DNA of 19,485 nt from contig JBEKNT010000083.1 of assembly GCA_049522565.1 (NCBI GenBank), positions 1 through 19,485 of the forward strand, given 5' to 3'. Below are positions 1 through 8,000 of the stretch, in pieces. The notes beneath the pieces are model-generated. The model saw only the letters and a list, made by a program, of their open reading frames with translations. It was not told where the DNA came from and ran no database searches. A program made the translations under genes and the position numbers. Position 1 is the stretch's first letter. Each line of letters opens with the position of its first letter. This DNA is from JASHVB01 sp049522565 (GTDB lineage Bacteria > Pseudomonadota > Alphaproteobacteria > Acetobacterales > Acetobacteraceae).

Positions 1-1145
1 AGGGCTGGGGTGGGGGAGCCATACCGCAACGGCCCGTGCGGTATGAACCCCCCTCCCCAACCCTCCCCCACAAGGGGGGAGGGAGCAACACCAGCACCAC
101 CACCAATACCCGCGTCGTGCGCCTGCTGCACCTCCGTGTAGGTCAGCCGCGCGGCGCTGCGCATCAGTCCGCGGCCGAAGCGGTGCGCCAGCTTGTTGCC
201 GCCGGCATCGATCCGCAGTTCGACGAACAGGCAGCCGCGATCTTCCTGGGGGCGCAGGCTGCACCAGCCGTTCGACAACGCCTCGGGCAGCATCGGCACG
301 ACGCGGTCGGGGAAGTACACCGAGTTGCCGCGGGTGCGCGCGGCGTGGTCCAGCGGCGAACCGGGCCGGACGTAATGCGCCACGTCGGCAATGGCGACGA
401 CCAGCCGGAAGCCGCCGGGCGCAACTGAATCGTCCGGCTCGGCGAACACCGCGTCGTCGAAATCGCGGGCGTCCTCGCCGTCGATCGTCACCAGCGGGAC
501 GTCGCGCAGGTCGGTACGGCGACCGAGCGGCGTGGCCTGGGCGCGTTCCGCCTCTTCGACGGCCGGCTGCGGAAACGCGACCGGGATGTCGTGGGTGTGG
601 ATCGCGATCAGGCTGACCGAGCGCGCATCGCCCATGGTGCCCAGGCGTTCGATCACTCGTACGGGCTTCAACCCAAACCGCTGGTGGTGCGGCAACGGCT
701 CCGCCAGGACGATTTCGCCCGGTGCGGCGCCGCCATCCTGGCCCGGTGGTACGATCCATTCCGCCTTGGCGCGGCGGTCGGTGGGGACCAATCGGTTCTC
801 GCCATGGCCGGTGCGGAAGACGCCGAGAACGCGGGTCGGTGCCTCGGTGAGGCGTCGCATGGTGCGACCCTCGTAACGCCCGCCGCCAACCGGTTTGAGC
901 CGGGCGAGCACCCGTTCGCCCGGTGCCAGCGCGGCCCGCCCCGGCGGCTCGGGCTGCATGAAAATCAGCGGCGGCGGGCCGTCGTTGGGGTTCCAGGCGA
1001 CGGGTCGCGCCAGCGCGTCGCCGTCGGGATCGGTGCCGGTGACCAGGACGACCGTGGTTTCGGGCAACCGCTCGGGCGCCCGGCCCGGTCGTGCTGACCG
1101 CGGCTGCTGCCGCATCGCCGCGCGCTGCGCTGGGTGCTTCGCCAC
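1..1145 (-). CDS. rnr: RNase R-like 3'-5' exoribonuclease, 5'-truncated and running off the window
   Basis: An open frame runs from a possible GTG at 1145 to the window start without a stop. It encodes the cold-shock-like RNA-binding part (from TTVVLVTGTDPDGD, about residue 35) and then the start of the RNB catalytic domain. The metal-binding signature VTIDGEDARDFDDAVF lies near 455-500, followed by VVAIADVAHYV, SVYFPDRVVPMLPEALSNG and RLTYTEVQQAHD. These match RNase R, which degrades structured RNA. The winged-helix domain of about 60-80 residues that normally precedes the first cold-shock domain is absent in all three minus frames upstream; palindromic repeats lie there instead. After QQAHD (about position 110) the frame continues into a C-rich repeat, giving Gly/Pro-rich residues foreign to the family. 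No Shine-Dalgarno site is visible before GTG 1145; an ATG at 1115 is an alternative. The family assignment is sure. Whether the gene is functional or a pseudogene is open. Confidence 0.8.
   Translation of the reverse strand, partial: MAKHPAQRAAMRQQPRSARPGRAPERLPETTVVLVTGTDPDGDALARPVAWNPNDGPPPLIFMQPEPPGRAALAPGERVLARLKPVGGGRYEGRTMRRLTEAPTRVLGVFRTGHGENRLVPTDRRAKAEWIVPPGQDGGAAPGEIVLAEPLPHHQRFGLKPVRVIERLGTMGDARSVSLIAIHTHDIPVAFPQPAVEEAERAQATPLGRRTDLRDVPLVTIDGEDARDFDDAVFAEPDDSVAPGGFRLVVAIADVAHYVRPGSPLDHAARTRGNSVYFPDRVVPMLPEALSNGWCSLRPQEDRGCLFVELRIDAGGNKLAHRFGRGLMRSAARLTYTEVQQAHDAGIGGGAGVAPSPLVGEGWGGGFIPHGPLRYGSPTPA
20..84. repeat. C-rich palindromic repeat (family B) with adjoining hairpin, inside rnr frame
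   Basis: Positions 20-28 and 37-45 form a perfect 9-bp inverted repeat (CATACCGCA / TGCGGTATG, 8-nt loop). Directly next to it, 46-84 is a C-rich block that on the minus strand reads CTCCC..., CTTGTGGGGGAGGG, TTGGGGAGGGGGG. The same pattern occurs twice near 10983-11089, so this is a dispersed repeat family. It lies within the reading frame of the RNase R-like gene. Confidence 0.75.
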
Positions 1146-1164
1146 GATTGGTCTGCTGCTGTAT

Positions 1165-1259
1165 TCGCCTGAGGGAGAAGCGGATCATGCCAGTGGCGCC
1201 GGGGATGCGCCATGAAAACCTCTTCCGCGGCGCGGGAGAGGTCGAAGGCGCGAAGCGCC
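1165..1259. repeat. Palindromic repeat cluster (family A) upstream of rnr
   Basis: ACCTCTTCCGCG (1218-1229) pairs with CGCGGGAGAGGT (1231-1242), 11 of 12 positions. It is followed by a small hairpin GGCGC-GAA-GCGCC at 1247-1259. A related degenerate piece, GAGGGAGAAGCGG, lies at about 1171-1183. The cluster fills the space where the rnr 5' end is expected. Confidence 0.65.
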
Positions 1260-1337
1260 GAGGGCGATCGGTCGGCACACGGTTGATGCAGCGGGGCAAC
1301 CCGCTGCACCCTCACCTTCGCCGCTGACGCGTCTTGA

Positions 1338-1359
1338 CCTCTCCGCTACGCGGGAGAGG
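1338..1359. repeat. Family A hairpin overlapping the encapsulin stop codon
   Basis: CCTCTCCGC and GCGGGAGAGG flank a short TAC loop. The minus-strand TAG stop of the encapsulin gene lies in the hairpin, and the last codons of that gene are repeat sequence. There is no T-tract, so it is not a classical terminator, although it could protect or end the transcript. Confidence 0.7.
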
Positions 1360-2161
1360 GCTTGGGAGCGATCGGCATCGCCGCGTCGGGCGAGATCGCC
1401 AGGAACGTGAAGCTTTCCTCGATATACAGCCGCACTTGCTCCGCATCGTGCGCCAGGTAGCCGATCGAGAAATCCTGGCCAACCGTCAAGGCGAAATCGC
1501 CGCCGCGTTGCGACAGCACCAGCGCCCCGTCGAGACCCGGCGCCCAGATCAGCGGTCCGCTCACCAGACGGCGCACGTGCTCCAGCACCGGGTAGCCGTT
1601 CTGCGTCGCCTCGATCAGGTCGGTATAGGCCCGCTCGCTCAACGCCACGGCGTACGGGCCGTCCACGCCGCGGTCGCGCAGCCGGTTCAGTGCGGTGGCG
1701 ATCAGCGTCGGATAGCCGGCCACATCGTCACCGAGCCGCAGCGCCACCTCGGCGCGCGGCTGGCACAGCCCGCGTATTCCGGCGTCAGGATGGCCGTGGA
1801 AGATCGCCCGGTCCTCGGCGATCGCGATCTTCCGCGCCGCGGTTACCACCGGTTCGAAATCGGGATCTTCGGCGCCGCGATCCACCACGTCGATTTCGCT
1901 TCGGCGCAGCGCGAACGGCACGCGCAGCTCCACCAGCGGCAAGACCTTCCGCAGCCGTGCGTCTGCGTCGGAACCCGGTGGAGGCGCCGCGGTCTCGCTC
2001 CGCCCGGTCCCCACACAGGAGGTGTCCCATCCCAGCGGGCCGCGGAAGTCGACCAGCTTGCGGCCAGCCAGCGTGGTCTTCAGGGTGCGCCGCGCCTCCT
2101 CCTCGATCACCGCCCAGGCGGCGGTGGAGATCGGTGCCAGCTCACGAAACAGATGGTCCAT
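1346..2161 (-). CDS. Encapsulin nanocompartment shell protein (family 1)
   Basis: This 271-residue protein has the length and sequence pattern of family 1 encapsulins (HK97-fold, linocin M18/CFP29 type). It begins MDHLFRELAPISTAAWAVIE, followed by RTLKTTLAGRKLVDF, PLVELRVPF, IDVVDRGAEDPDFEPVV, AARKIAIAEDRAIFHG and LYIEESFTF. Such proteins self-assemble into icosahedral cytoplasmic shells that enclose a cargo enzyme. The gene starts 3 bases after the encapsulated-ferritin gene, and its GGAGGGAAG ribosome site lies in the end of that gene, so the two should be co-translated. The ferritin's C-terminal targeting peptide identifies the cargo. The last residues (about PKPSPA) and the TAG stop come from a palindromic repeat, so the tail may differ from relatives. 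Confidence 0.93.
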   Translation of the reverse strand: MDHLFRELAPISTAAWAVIEEEARRTLKTTLAGRKLVDFRGPLGWDTSCVGTGRSETAAPPPGSDADARLRKVLPLVELRVPFALRRSEIDVVDRGAEDPDFEPVVTAARKIAIAEDRAIFHGHPDAGIRGLCQPRAEVALRLGDDVAGYPTLIATALNRLRDRGVDGPYAVALSERAYTDLIEATQNGYPVLEHVRRLVSGPLIWAPGLDGALVLSQRGGDFALTVGQDFSIGYLAHDAEQVRLYIEESFTFLAISPDAAMPIAPKPSPA

Positions 2162-2164
2162 CGC

Positions 2165-2530
2165 TCACTTCCCTCCGCGCAGGCTGCCGATGCCCAGGCT
2201 GCCGTCGCTCGCCGCCGCTGCGGGAGCCTCGCCTTCGATCGCCGCGGTCTCGCGGATGGCTCCCTGGTTGAAGAGCTGGGCGCTCATGTGCCGCGCAAAG
2301 GCGGGATCGTGCCGCCGCACCCATTCCAGCAGCATCGACGCGTGTTCCTTCTCCTCGTCGCGGTTATGCGTGAGAACGGCGCGGAGTTCGGCGTTGTCGC
2401 TGGCCGCGATCCGCTGGTCGTACCAATCGATCGCCTCCAGTTCCTCCATGATGGTGGACAGGGCGCGGTGCCGGTCGAGGATCTCCTTGGTCAGCACGGC
2501 CCGGTCTTCGTGCAGCGTCTCTCCCGCCAT
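2165..2530 (-). CDS. Encapsulated ferritin-like protein (EncFtn), encapsulin cargo
   Basis: This 121-residue protein is of the EncFtn family, which forms a ring-like decamer, oxidises Fe(II) at sites made between subunits and works inside an encapsulin shell. The signature MEELEAIDWYDQRI (28-41) and NRDEEKEHASMLLEW (56-70) are visible. By alignment with the Rhodospirillum rubrum protein, the ferroxidase ligands are Glu30, Glu60 and His63, all present. An Ala/Gly-rich linker (about 100-110) leads to the C-terminal encapsulation peptide GSLGIGSLRGGK, which docks cargo to the inner shell wall. The start ATG at 2530 has GGAG 8 bases upstream. The encapsulin gene follows after 3 bases, and the MFS transporter gene ends 79 bases upstream with no terminator between. 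Confidence 0.95.
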   Translation of the reverse strand: MAGETLHEDRAVLTKEILDRHRALSTIMEELEAIDWYDQRIAASDNAELRAVLTHNRDEEKEHASMLLEWVRRHDPAFARHMSAQLFNQGAIRETAAIEGEAPAAAASDGSLGIGSLRGGK

Positions 2531-2609
2531 CTTGCTTGCTCCATTGGTTGCAGGGAGAGCATTGGGGCGCGCAGGCGGCCAGCCAAGCGGCGGGGCGGTC
2601 AGGTTTGCG

Positions 2610-3779
2610 TTAACGGGCTACCGGCTGGAGGCGGGTTGCCGCCAGGAAGGCGGCGAACAGCAGGACGAAGAACCAGAGCAGACCCTGGGGGTTCCACAAA
2701 TCCATCGCCGCACCGCCCAGTCCTGGCCCGACCAGCGCGCCCAGCCCGTACGCGATAATCATCGCGGCATTCACCGTCACCAGTTCGCTGCCGCGGAAAC
2801 GATCGCCGGCCATGCTCAGCGCGACCGGATAGATTCCCGTGACGATGCCGCCCCAGAGGGCGATCACCCCGAGCATTGCCGGCGATGGCGCAGCCCATGC
2901 TGCCATGCCGATCGCCCCGAGCAGGCCGGTGGCGCCGCACACGCGCAGCATGGTGAGGCGTGCCGTCTTATCGGACAGCCAGCCGATCGGCAGTTGCAGC
3001 GCCACCGAGCCGATATACACCGCGGACAAGGTCGCCGCGGCGAGGTCGGGTGAAAAACCCAGGCGAATACCCCAGATCGGCAGCAGGGCGAGCAAGGTCG
3101 CTTCGTAGAGGCCGAACGACGCCACCGAGAGCAGAATCAGCGGCGCCCTGGCAAACATGGTGAATGGGTGCGCGCCGCGCTCGCGGCCGAAATCCTGCGT
3201 GATGTCGGCCACACGGAACAGCGGCAGGGTGGCGGCGGCGACGATGGCGGCGTTGACGATGAACGGCGGCCAGCCGGCGATGCCGGTGAGCGACAGCAGC
3301 AGCGGGCCGATGCCGATGCCGGCGGACAGTGCGGCGGCGTACAGCCCGACAATGCGACCACGGCCGGTGTCGCCGGCCAGGCGGTTGATCCAGGCCTCGC
3401 TCGACGTGAAGATGCTGGAGCCGAGCATGCCGGAGAACGCGCGCAGGGCGAACCATGCGCCCAGCCCCGGGAATAGCTTCAGCAGTGGGCAGACGACGAT
3501 TTCCAGCGCGAAGCAGAGCAACAGGAAACTCCGCATGCCAAACGCCCGGACGCCGCGGGGCGCCAGCAATGGTCCGACAATGACGCCGGCGAACACCGCG
3601 GCGGCGTTGAGGCCGTTGAGGGTGGCGTCGATGCCGCGGGCTTCCAGCAACAGCGACAATAGCGGCGTGCCTTGCCCGATGCTGACGCCGAATACGGTGA
3701 CCGAGGCGATGGCCGCCGCCAGGCTCCAGCGTCGTTGCCTCGCGGTGGGCGGCACCGGCGCGGTGCTGGGGTTTGCCAT
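2610..3779 (-). CDS. MFS transporter (YcaD-like), about 12 membrane segments
   Basis: This 389-residue protein is hydrophobic throughout with the 12-helix spacing of the major facilitator superfamily. Segments include ASVTVFGVSIGQGTPLL, LNAAAVFAGVIVGPLLA, SFLLLCFALEIVVCPLL, the motif-A-like loop GWLSDKTARLTMLRVCG between the halves, and a C-terminal AFLAAT. SSEAWINRLAGDTGRGRIVGLYAAALS resembles YcaD-type putative transporters; the substrate is unknown. The frame could begin at a TTG at 3827, but the ATG at 3779 gives the expected short N-terminus before helix 1; neither has a strong ribosome site. It lies between the small membrane gene (59 bases upstream) and the EncFtn/encapsulin pair on the same strand, so a role in metal or siderophore traffic is possible but unproven. 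Confidence 0.85.
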   Translation of the reverse strand: MANPSTAPVPPTARQRRWSLAAAIASVTVFGVSIGQGTPLLSLLLEARGIDATLNGLNAAAVFAGVIVGPLLAPRGVRAFGMRSFLLLCFALEIVVCPLLKLFPGLGAWFALRAFSGMLGSSIFTSSEAWINRLAGDTGRGRIVGLYAAALSAGIGIGPLLLSLTGIAGWPPFIVNAAIVAAATLPLFRVADITQDFGRERGAHPFTMFARAPLILLSVASFGLYEATLLALLPIWGIRLGFSPDLAAATLSAVYIGSVALQLPIGWLSDKTARLTMLRVCGATGLLGAIGMAAWAAPSPAMLGVIALWGGIVTGIYPVALSMAGDRFRGSELVTVNAAMIIAYGLGALVGPGLGGAAMDLWNPQGLLWFFVLLFAAFLAATRLQPVAR

Positions 3780-3837
3780 GGCGCGGGTTTCTGGGCGCGC
3801 GAGGCCACGCCGGCAATCCCCGGTCAAGGCGGCCGCG

Positions 3838-4194
3838 TTACGACCCGCCGAGATGCCCGTGGTAGAGCTGGCCCAGGAGCGGCTGCAACAGATACGCCAC
3901 GACCATCAACAGCGCGGTTGTCACCAGCCAAGCACCGGACAGCTTGGTTTTCAGGTCCAGCAAACCCTGTAGCGGGACGCGCATCCTCTCAAACGCCTGC
4001 AACGTGTCGGTGGAAATCGTCCGCAGCGCGTCGAAATCGTGCGAGAGCCCGGCGATGAGTTGCCGCAGCTCGGCAATGCTGTCACCCATCGCCCGCATCG
4101 CCGCCGCATTGGTGGCGGCCTGCTGCTCCACCGTGGCGAGCCGATCGGACAGACGCAGCAGGATTGCCTCGCTCAGCCCGGATTGGTCGGTCAC
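3838..4194 (-). CDS. Small coiled-coil protein with C-terminal membrane helix, function unknown
   Basis: The 118-residue protein starts at a GTG (VTDQSGLSEAILLRL) that overlaps the TGA of the upstream gene as GTGA, a typical translational coupling. Residues about 8-80 are a heptad-like helix (LSDRLATVEQQAATNAAAMRAM, DSIAELRQLIAGLSHDFDAL). One hydrophobic segment follows (GAWLVTTALLMVVAYLLQPLLG, about 88-108) with a short polar tail. A coiled coil plus single helix is seen in phage XhlA-like proteins and in many bacterial accessory proteins; I do not recognise a specific family. The longer frame reaching 4380 is a shadow of the upstream gene. Confidence 0.65.
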   Translation of the reverse strand: MTDQSGLSEAILLRLSDRLATVEQQAATNAAAMRAMGDSIAELRQLIAGLSHDFDALRTISTDTLQAFERMRVPLQGLLDLKTKLSGAWLVTTALLMVVAYLLQPLLGQLYHGHLGGS

Positions 4195-4769
4195 CGCCAG
4201 GTCTCTCGCGGGTCGCGCTTCTGCGCGAGCTGGAAGGCGGCTGCCACGCCGAGGCCGGTCAAGGCGACGGGGGTGATGCTGTGCGGGAAATCCACCACGC
4301 GGGATATCCCGACGATCATCCAGAATACGATCGACATGAACAGGCCGGACGCCAGCAGGCCGTCGGAATATTCCTGCCACCTGGGGCTCAACCGGCTGGC
4401 CAGGCCGGCGAGTTTAAGCAGCGCCGTGATGGCGCCGAAAATGGCCCAGACCTGCTCGTGGCCGCGCAGGCCGATTTCGAGCGTGATCAGCGCGTTTGCC
4501 GCCGAGAACTCGTTCGGCCAGATCCACATCTGCATGGCGCACCAGAGGGAGCTGAAGGCGAGGAACGCCTCGGGCTGGCGGGGATCGAAGAGATTGAGCC
4601 AGGACGGCGTTCGGGCATGCGGCCGGGCGCCGGACGGTGTGGCTACAGCGGCTCCGGGCGGTGCGGGAAGGTTGGGTGGCGGGTCGTGTCGGTCGACCTT
4701 GCTGGGGTCGTCGGGTTTGGGCCTGGTGGGGCTTAGATGCGGTGTTCGATGCAAAACGGCTTGCTCCAA
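4191..4769 (-). CDS. Putative integral membrane protein, function unknown
   Basis: This protein of up to 192 residues begins with a Pro-rich N-terminus (about 1-55) and then LNLFDPRQPEAFLAFSSLWCAMQMWIWP. At least two clear membrane helices follow (VWAIFGAITALLKLAGLAS and GLLASGLFMSIVFWMIVGISRVV) and a third likely one (ITPVALTGLGVAAAFQLA). No ATG lies near the 5' end. The frame opens with TTG at 4769; a second TTG at 4754 has GGAG 9 bases before it and is the better-supported start. A promoter lies just upstream. The stop overlaps the GTG of the coiled-coil gene, so the two products probably act together. The R-x-P-E-A-F-L-A-F stretch followed by small membrane helices recalls membrane proteins from some phage tail regions, but I cannot name the family. 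Confidence 0.6.
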   Translation of the reverse strand: MEQAVLHRTPHLSPTRPKPDDPSKVDRHDPPPNLPAPPGAAVATPSGARPHARTPSWLNLFDPRQPEAFLAFSSLWCAMQMWIWPNEFSAANALITLEIGLRGHEQVWAIFGAITALLKLAGLASRLSPRWQEYSDGLLASGLFMSIVFWMIVGISRVVDFPHSITPVALTGLGVAAAFQLAQKRDPRETWR

Positions 4770-4790
4770 GAGCGAGATAGCGAGGCTGCT

Positions 4791-4819
4791 ATACTAACAC
4801 ATAAATGGTAGAATAACAA
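4791..4819 (-). promoter_or_regulatory. Sigma70-like promoter for the minus-strand gene row
   Basis: On the minus strand TTGTTA (4819-4814) and TAGTAT (4796-4791) are separated by exactly 17 bases, close to the -35/-10 consensus. They lie in an AT-rich island (about 4780-4835) that stands out in this GC-rich DNA. Transcription would start near 4784, just upstream of the TTG start candidates at 4769 and 4754. Confidence 0.6.
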
Positions 4820-5080
4820 ACAAAATAACAGCAGTCGCGGTTTCACCCATCCGCGGGTGAGAAAGCTGCGTGCCGACCCTATCACCCTAATCTTCGGTGC
4901 TCTCGCACCGCGACCTCTACCGCGCACAGCGCGGGAGAGGTCGCGGTGCGAGAGAATTGCTTGACTTCGGCACGGCTCCGAGAGAAAGCCGGGCAGGGCG
5001 CGACGTCGGTACCGGATGGGGTGGCGATGCGCTATCGGCGGCGTCCCGCGCGTTGCCTCATCCCGCAGGATCATAGTTCG
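4820..5080. other. Intergenic region with no gene, between divergent units
   Basis: Together with the promoter this gives about 310 bases between the two divergent units. It holds a long hairpin (4901-4953) and the leader of the glycosyltransferase gene. An open frame reaches back to 4946 in phase with the glycosyltransferase, but its first 45 codons are repeat-derived and unlike the family. I see no other gene. Confidence 0.6.
4901..4953. repeat. 25-bp stem hairpin (family A, extended)
   Basis: 4901-4925 and 4929-4953 are inverted copies matching at 24 of 25 positions around a 3-base loop (ACA). The core contains the CTCTNCCGCGC / GCGCGGGAGAG pattern of family A. The transcript of the plus-strand glycosyltransferase leader could fold into this very stable stem. 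No T-tract follows. Confidence 0.85.
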
Positions 5081-8000
5081 ATGCCGCCTCCGTCGCAGCC
5101 GCCCGACCAGCCGAACTTTGCGGCGCTCGGACAGATCCTGAGCGGCTTTTTCGATGCCGCATGGTATCGGTCACGCTATTCCGACGTGATCTCGACCGGC
5201 GTCGATCCGATGACGCATTTCCTGACCTGGGGCGCCGCGGAAGGGCGCGACCCGAATCGCTGGTTCGACAGCAAGTGGTACCTGGAGCGCTATCCCGACC
5301 TTGCCGTCAGCGGGACGCTGCCGCTGTTGCATTACATGGTGTCGGGCGCGGCCGAGCTGCGCAATCCGCATCCGCGGTTCGATGCCGCCTGGTATGCCGA
5401 CCAGCACCCGGAGGCAGCCGCCAACCCGCTGCTGCATCATCTGCTGTTCGGCGAAGCCCGCGGCTGGCGCACCGAGCAACCGATCGACATCGCCGACTAT
5501 CTGCCGTCCGCCGCCCCGCCGCTCAGCTGTCCGGCGGAGGTGAGGGTGGATGTGATCGTCCCCGTCTATCGCGGCCTGGCCGAGACGCAGCGCTGCCTGG
5601 AGAGCGTGCTGGCTGATCCGGACCGGCCGGCCGGCCGGGTGATCGTGGTGGACGACCGCTCGCCGGAGGCCGCCCTGTCCGCCTGGCTCGACACGCTGGC
5701 AGCGTCCGGCCGTATCACCCTGCTGCGCAACCGCCGCAACCTTGGGTTTGTTGCCTCGGTGAATCGCGGCATCGCGGCTGCCGGCACCGCCGACGTGGCG
5801 CTGCTGAACAGCGACACCGAGGTGCCGCACGGCTGGCTGCGGCGGCTCGCCGCGCAGGCCTATGCGGAGCCACGCATCGCCTCGGTCTCGCCGTTCTCCA
5901 ACAACGCGACGATCTGCGGCTATCCGAGTGACGAGGGTGGGCCGCTGCCGCTCGGCCAGGATCTCGGCACGGTCGATGCCGTGTGCCGCGCGGTCAACGC
6001 CGGCCGCAGCGTTGCGGTGCCGACCACGGTCGGCTTCTGCATGTACATCCGGCGTGCCGCGCTGAACGAGATCGGCGGTTTCGATGCCGAGGCGTTCGGC
6101 CGGGGCTACGGGGAAGAAAACGACTTCTGCATGCGCGCCGCCCAGCGCGGCTGGACGCATCGGCTGGCCTGCGACACGTTCGTCTATCACGCGGGCGCGG
6201 TGAGCTTCGGCTCCGGCAAAAGCAAGCTGCTGGCGGAAGCGATGGATGTGCTCGCCGGCCGCTATCCGCAATACGCCCGCATCGTCGCGCAGCATGTCAG
6301 GGCCAACCTGGTGGCGCCGTACCGCTTCGCGGTGAGCGCCGCGTTGTTTCGCCGCATGGGCTTGCCGGTCGTGCTGATGCTGTCGCACCAGATGGGCGGG
6401 GGCGTGCGGCGGCACATCGGCGAACTCGTCGCGCGGCTCGCCGGCCGCGCCAATGTGCTGCTGCTCCAGGCCAGTCCGCGCGGCACCGCCTTGTGCGTCC
6501 CGGCCCTGCACAGTGGTCCGCTGCTGACACTGCCGGAGGAGCGGCTGAAGGACCTTGCCGACGTGCTGCGTTCCGCCGTGGTGTCGCGCGCGCATGTGCA
6601 TCACCTGATGGGCATCGATCTTGATGTGCGCGGGCTGATCCATCGCCTCGGGGTGCCGTTCGATGTGACGCTGCACGACTATTTCGCGATCTGCCCGCAG
6701 GTGAACCTGCTGCCCTGGCGGGAATGGCACTATTGCGGCGAGCCAGGCCCGGCCGGGTGCAATGCCTGCATTGCCGACCGGCCATCCCATGGTGCGAAAG
6801 ACATCCTGTCCTGGCGGCGGCAGTTCGGCTGGCTGTTTCTGGAGGCCGATCGGGTGATCTGCCCGAGCGAGGATGCACGGGCCCGGCTGCAACGCCACGG
6901 CCTCGCCGATCGGGCGATCGTCGTGCCGCACGAGCCGGTGGCCGCCGGGCCCTGGGTTCTGATCCCACCACCGCTCAAGGGCCGCAAGCTGCGGGTGGCG
7001 ATGCTCGGGGTGCTGGCGGATCAGAAGGGCGCGCAAAGCGTCATTGCGGTGGCCGAGGCGGCGGATCCCGCGGCGATCGAGCTGCACCTGATCGGGTATG
7101 CGGAAGACCCGCTCCCCGAAACCGCCCGGCAGCGCATTGCGGTGAGCGGCCGGTACGAGGAAGCCGACCTGCCGGCGTTGCTGGCGCGGGTGAAGCCGCA
7201 TGTCGTGTGGTTTCCGGCGCAATGGCCGGAAACCTACAGCTACACCTTGAGTGCGGCGATCACGGCGGGGCTGCCGGTCGTGGCGGCGCGCATCGGGTCC
7301 TTCGTCGAGCGGCTGCAAGGGCGTCCGCTGTCCTGGCTGGTCGATCCGCGCGCGTCCGCCGAGGAATGGCTGCGCAGTTTCGATCTCGTCCGCCAGGCGC
7401 TCGCGGGGGCGGCAGCGAAAGCCGTGCCGCCGCCGCGGCCGGGGGTGGCGGATTTCTACGCCGGGCAATACCTGGCGCCTCCCGCCGCGCCGCGCGTCCG
7501 GGGGGTGAGCGGCGGGCCGAAGCAGGGGCGTGCGCCGGGGCTGGTGGACCTGCGACGACCGGGGCGTACCAGTATCGTCGTCGTGGCGGAACTCCTGGAT
7601 AACGATCAGTTCAGTCCCTGCGCCTATATCCGGCTATTGCAGCCACTGGACCATCCGGCGATCGGTGCCGGTTTCGACATCGTGCTGGCCGATGCGCAGG
7701 AGGCGCTGCGCTATCGCGCCGACATCGTCGCCACCCAGCGCTACGCCGTGCCGGACGTCGGCACCGCGGACGCCTTGGCCGCCCATTGCCGCCGGACCGG
7801 CGCGATCCTGGCCTACGATATCGATGACGATCTGCTGCACATCCCGCGCGACCACCCGGACGCGCCGGCCCTGCGGCCGAAGGCCAAGGTGGTGCAGCGC
7901 CTGCTGCGCGACGCCGGGGTGGTGTTCGTCTCCACGCCGGCGCTCGCGGCGGGCCTGGCGCCGCTGCGGCGCGATGCCGTGGTGGTGCCGAACGGGCTGG

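Noticed and set aside
1334..2758. Plus-strand frame of 474 codons opposite encapsulin and EncFtn
   Set aside because: It is antisense to two clear genes, with low-complexity composition typical of shadow frames.
4946..5080. Upstream ATG for the glycosyltransferase
   Set aside because: The 45 extra residues begin in a palindromic repeat and lack a family match; ATG 5081 has a plausible ribosome site.
5171..7468. Long minus-strand open frame of 765 codons opposite the glycosyltransferase gene
   Set aside because: It is the antisense shadow of a clear glycosyltransferase in GC-rich DNA; its translation is rich in Arg, Gln, His and Pro and shows no domain.
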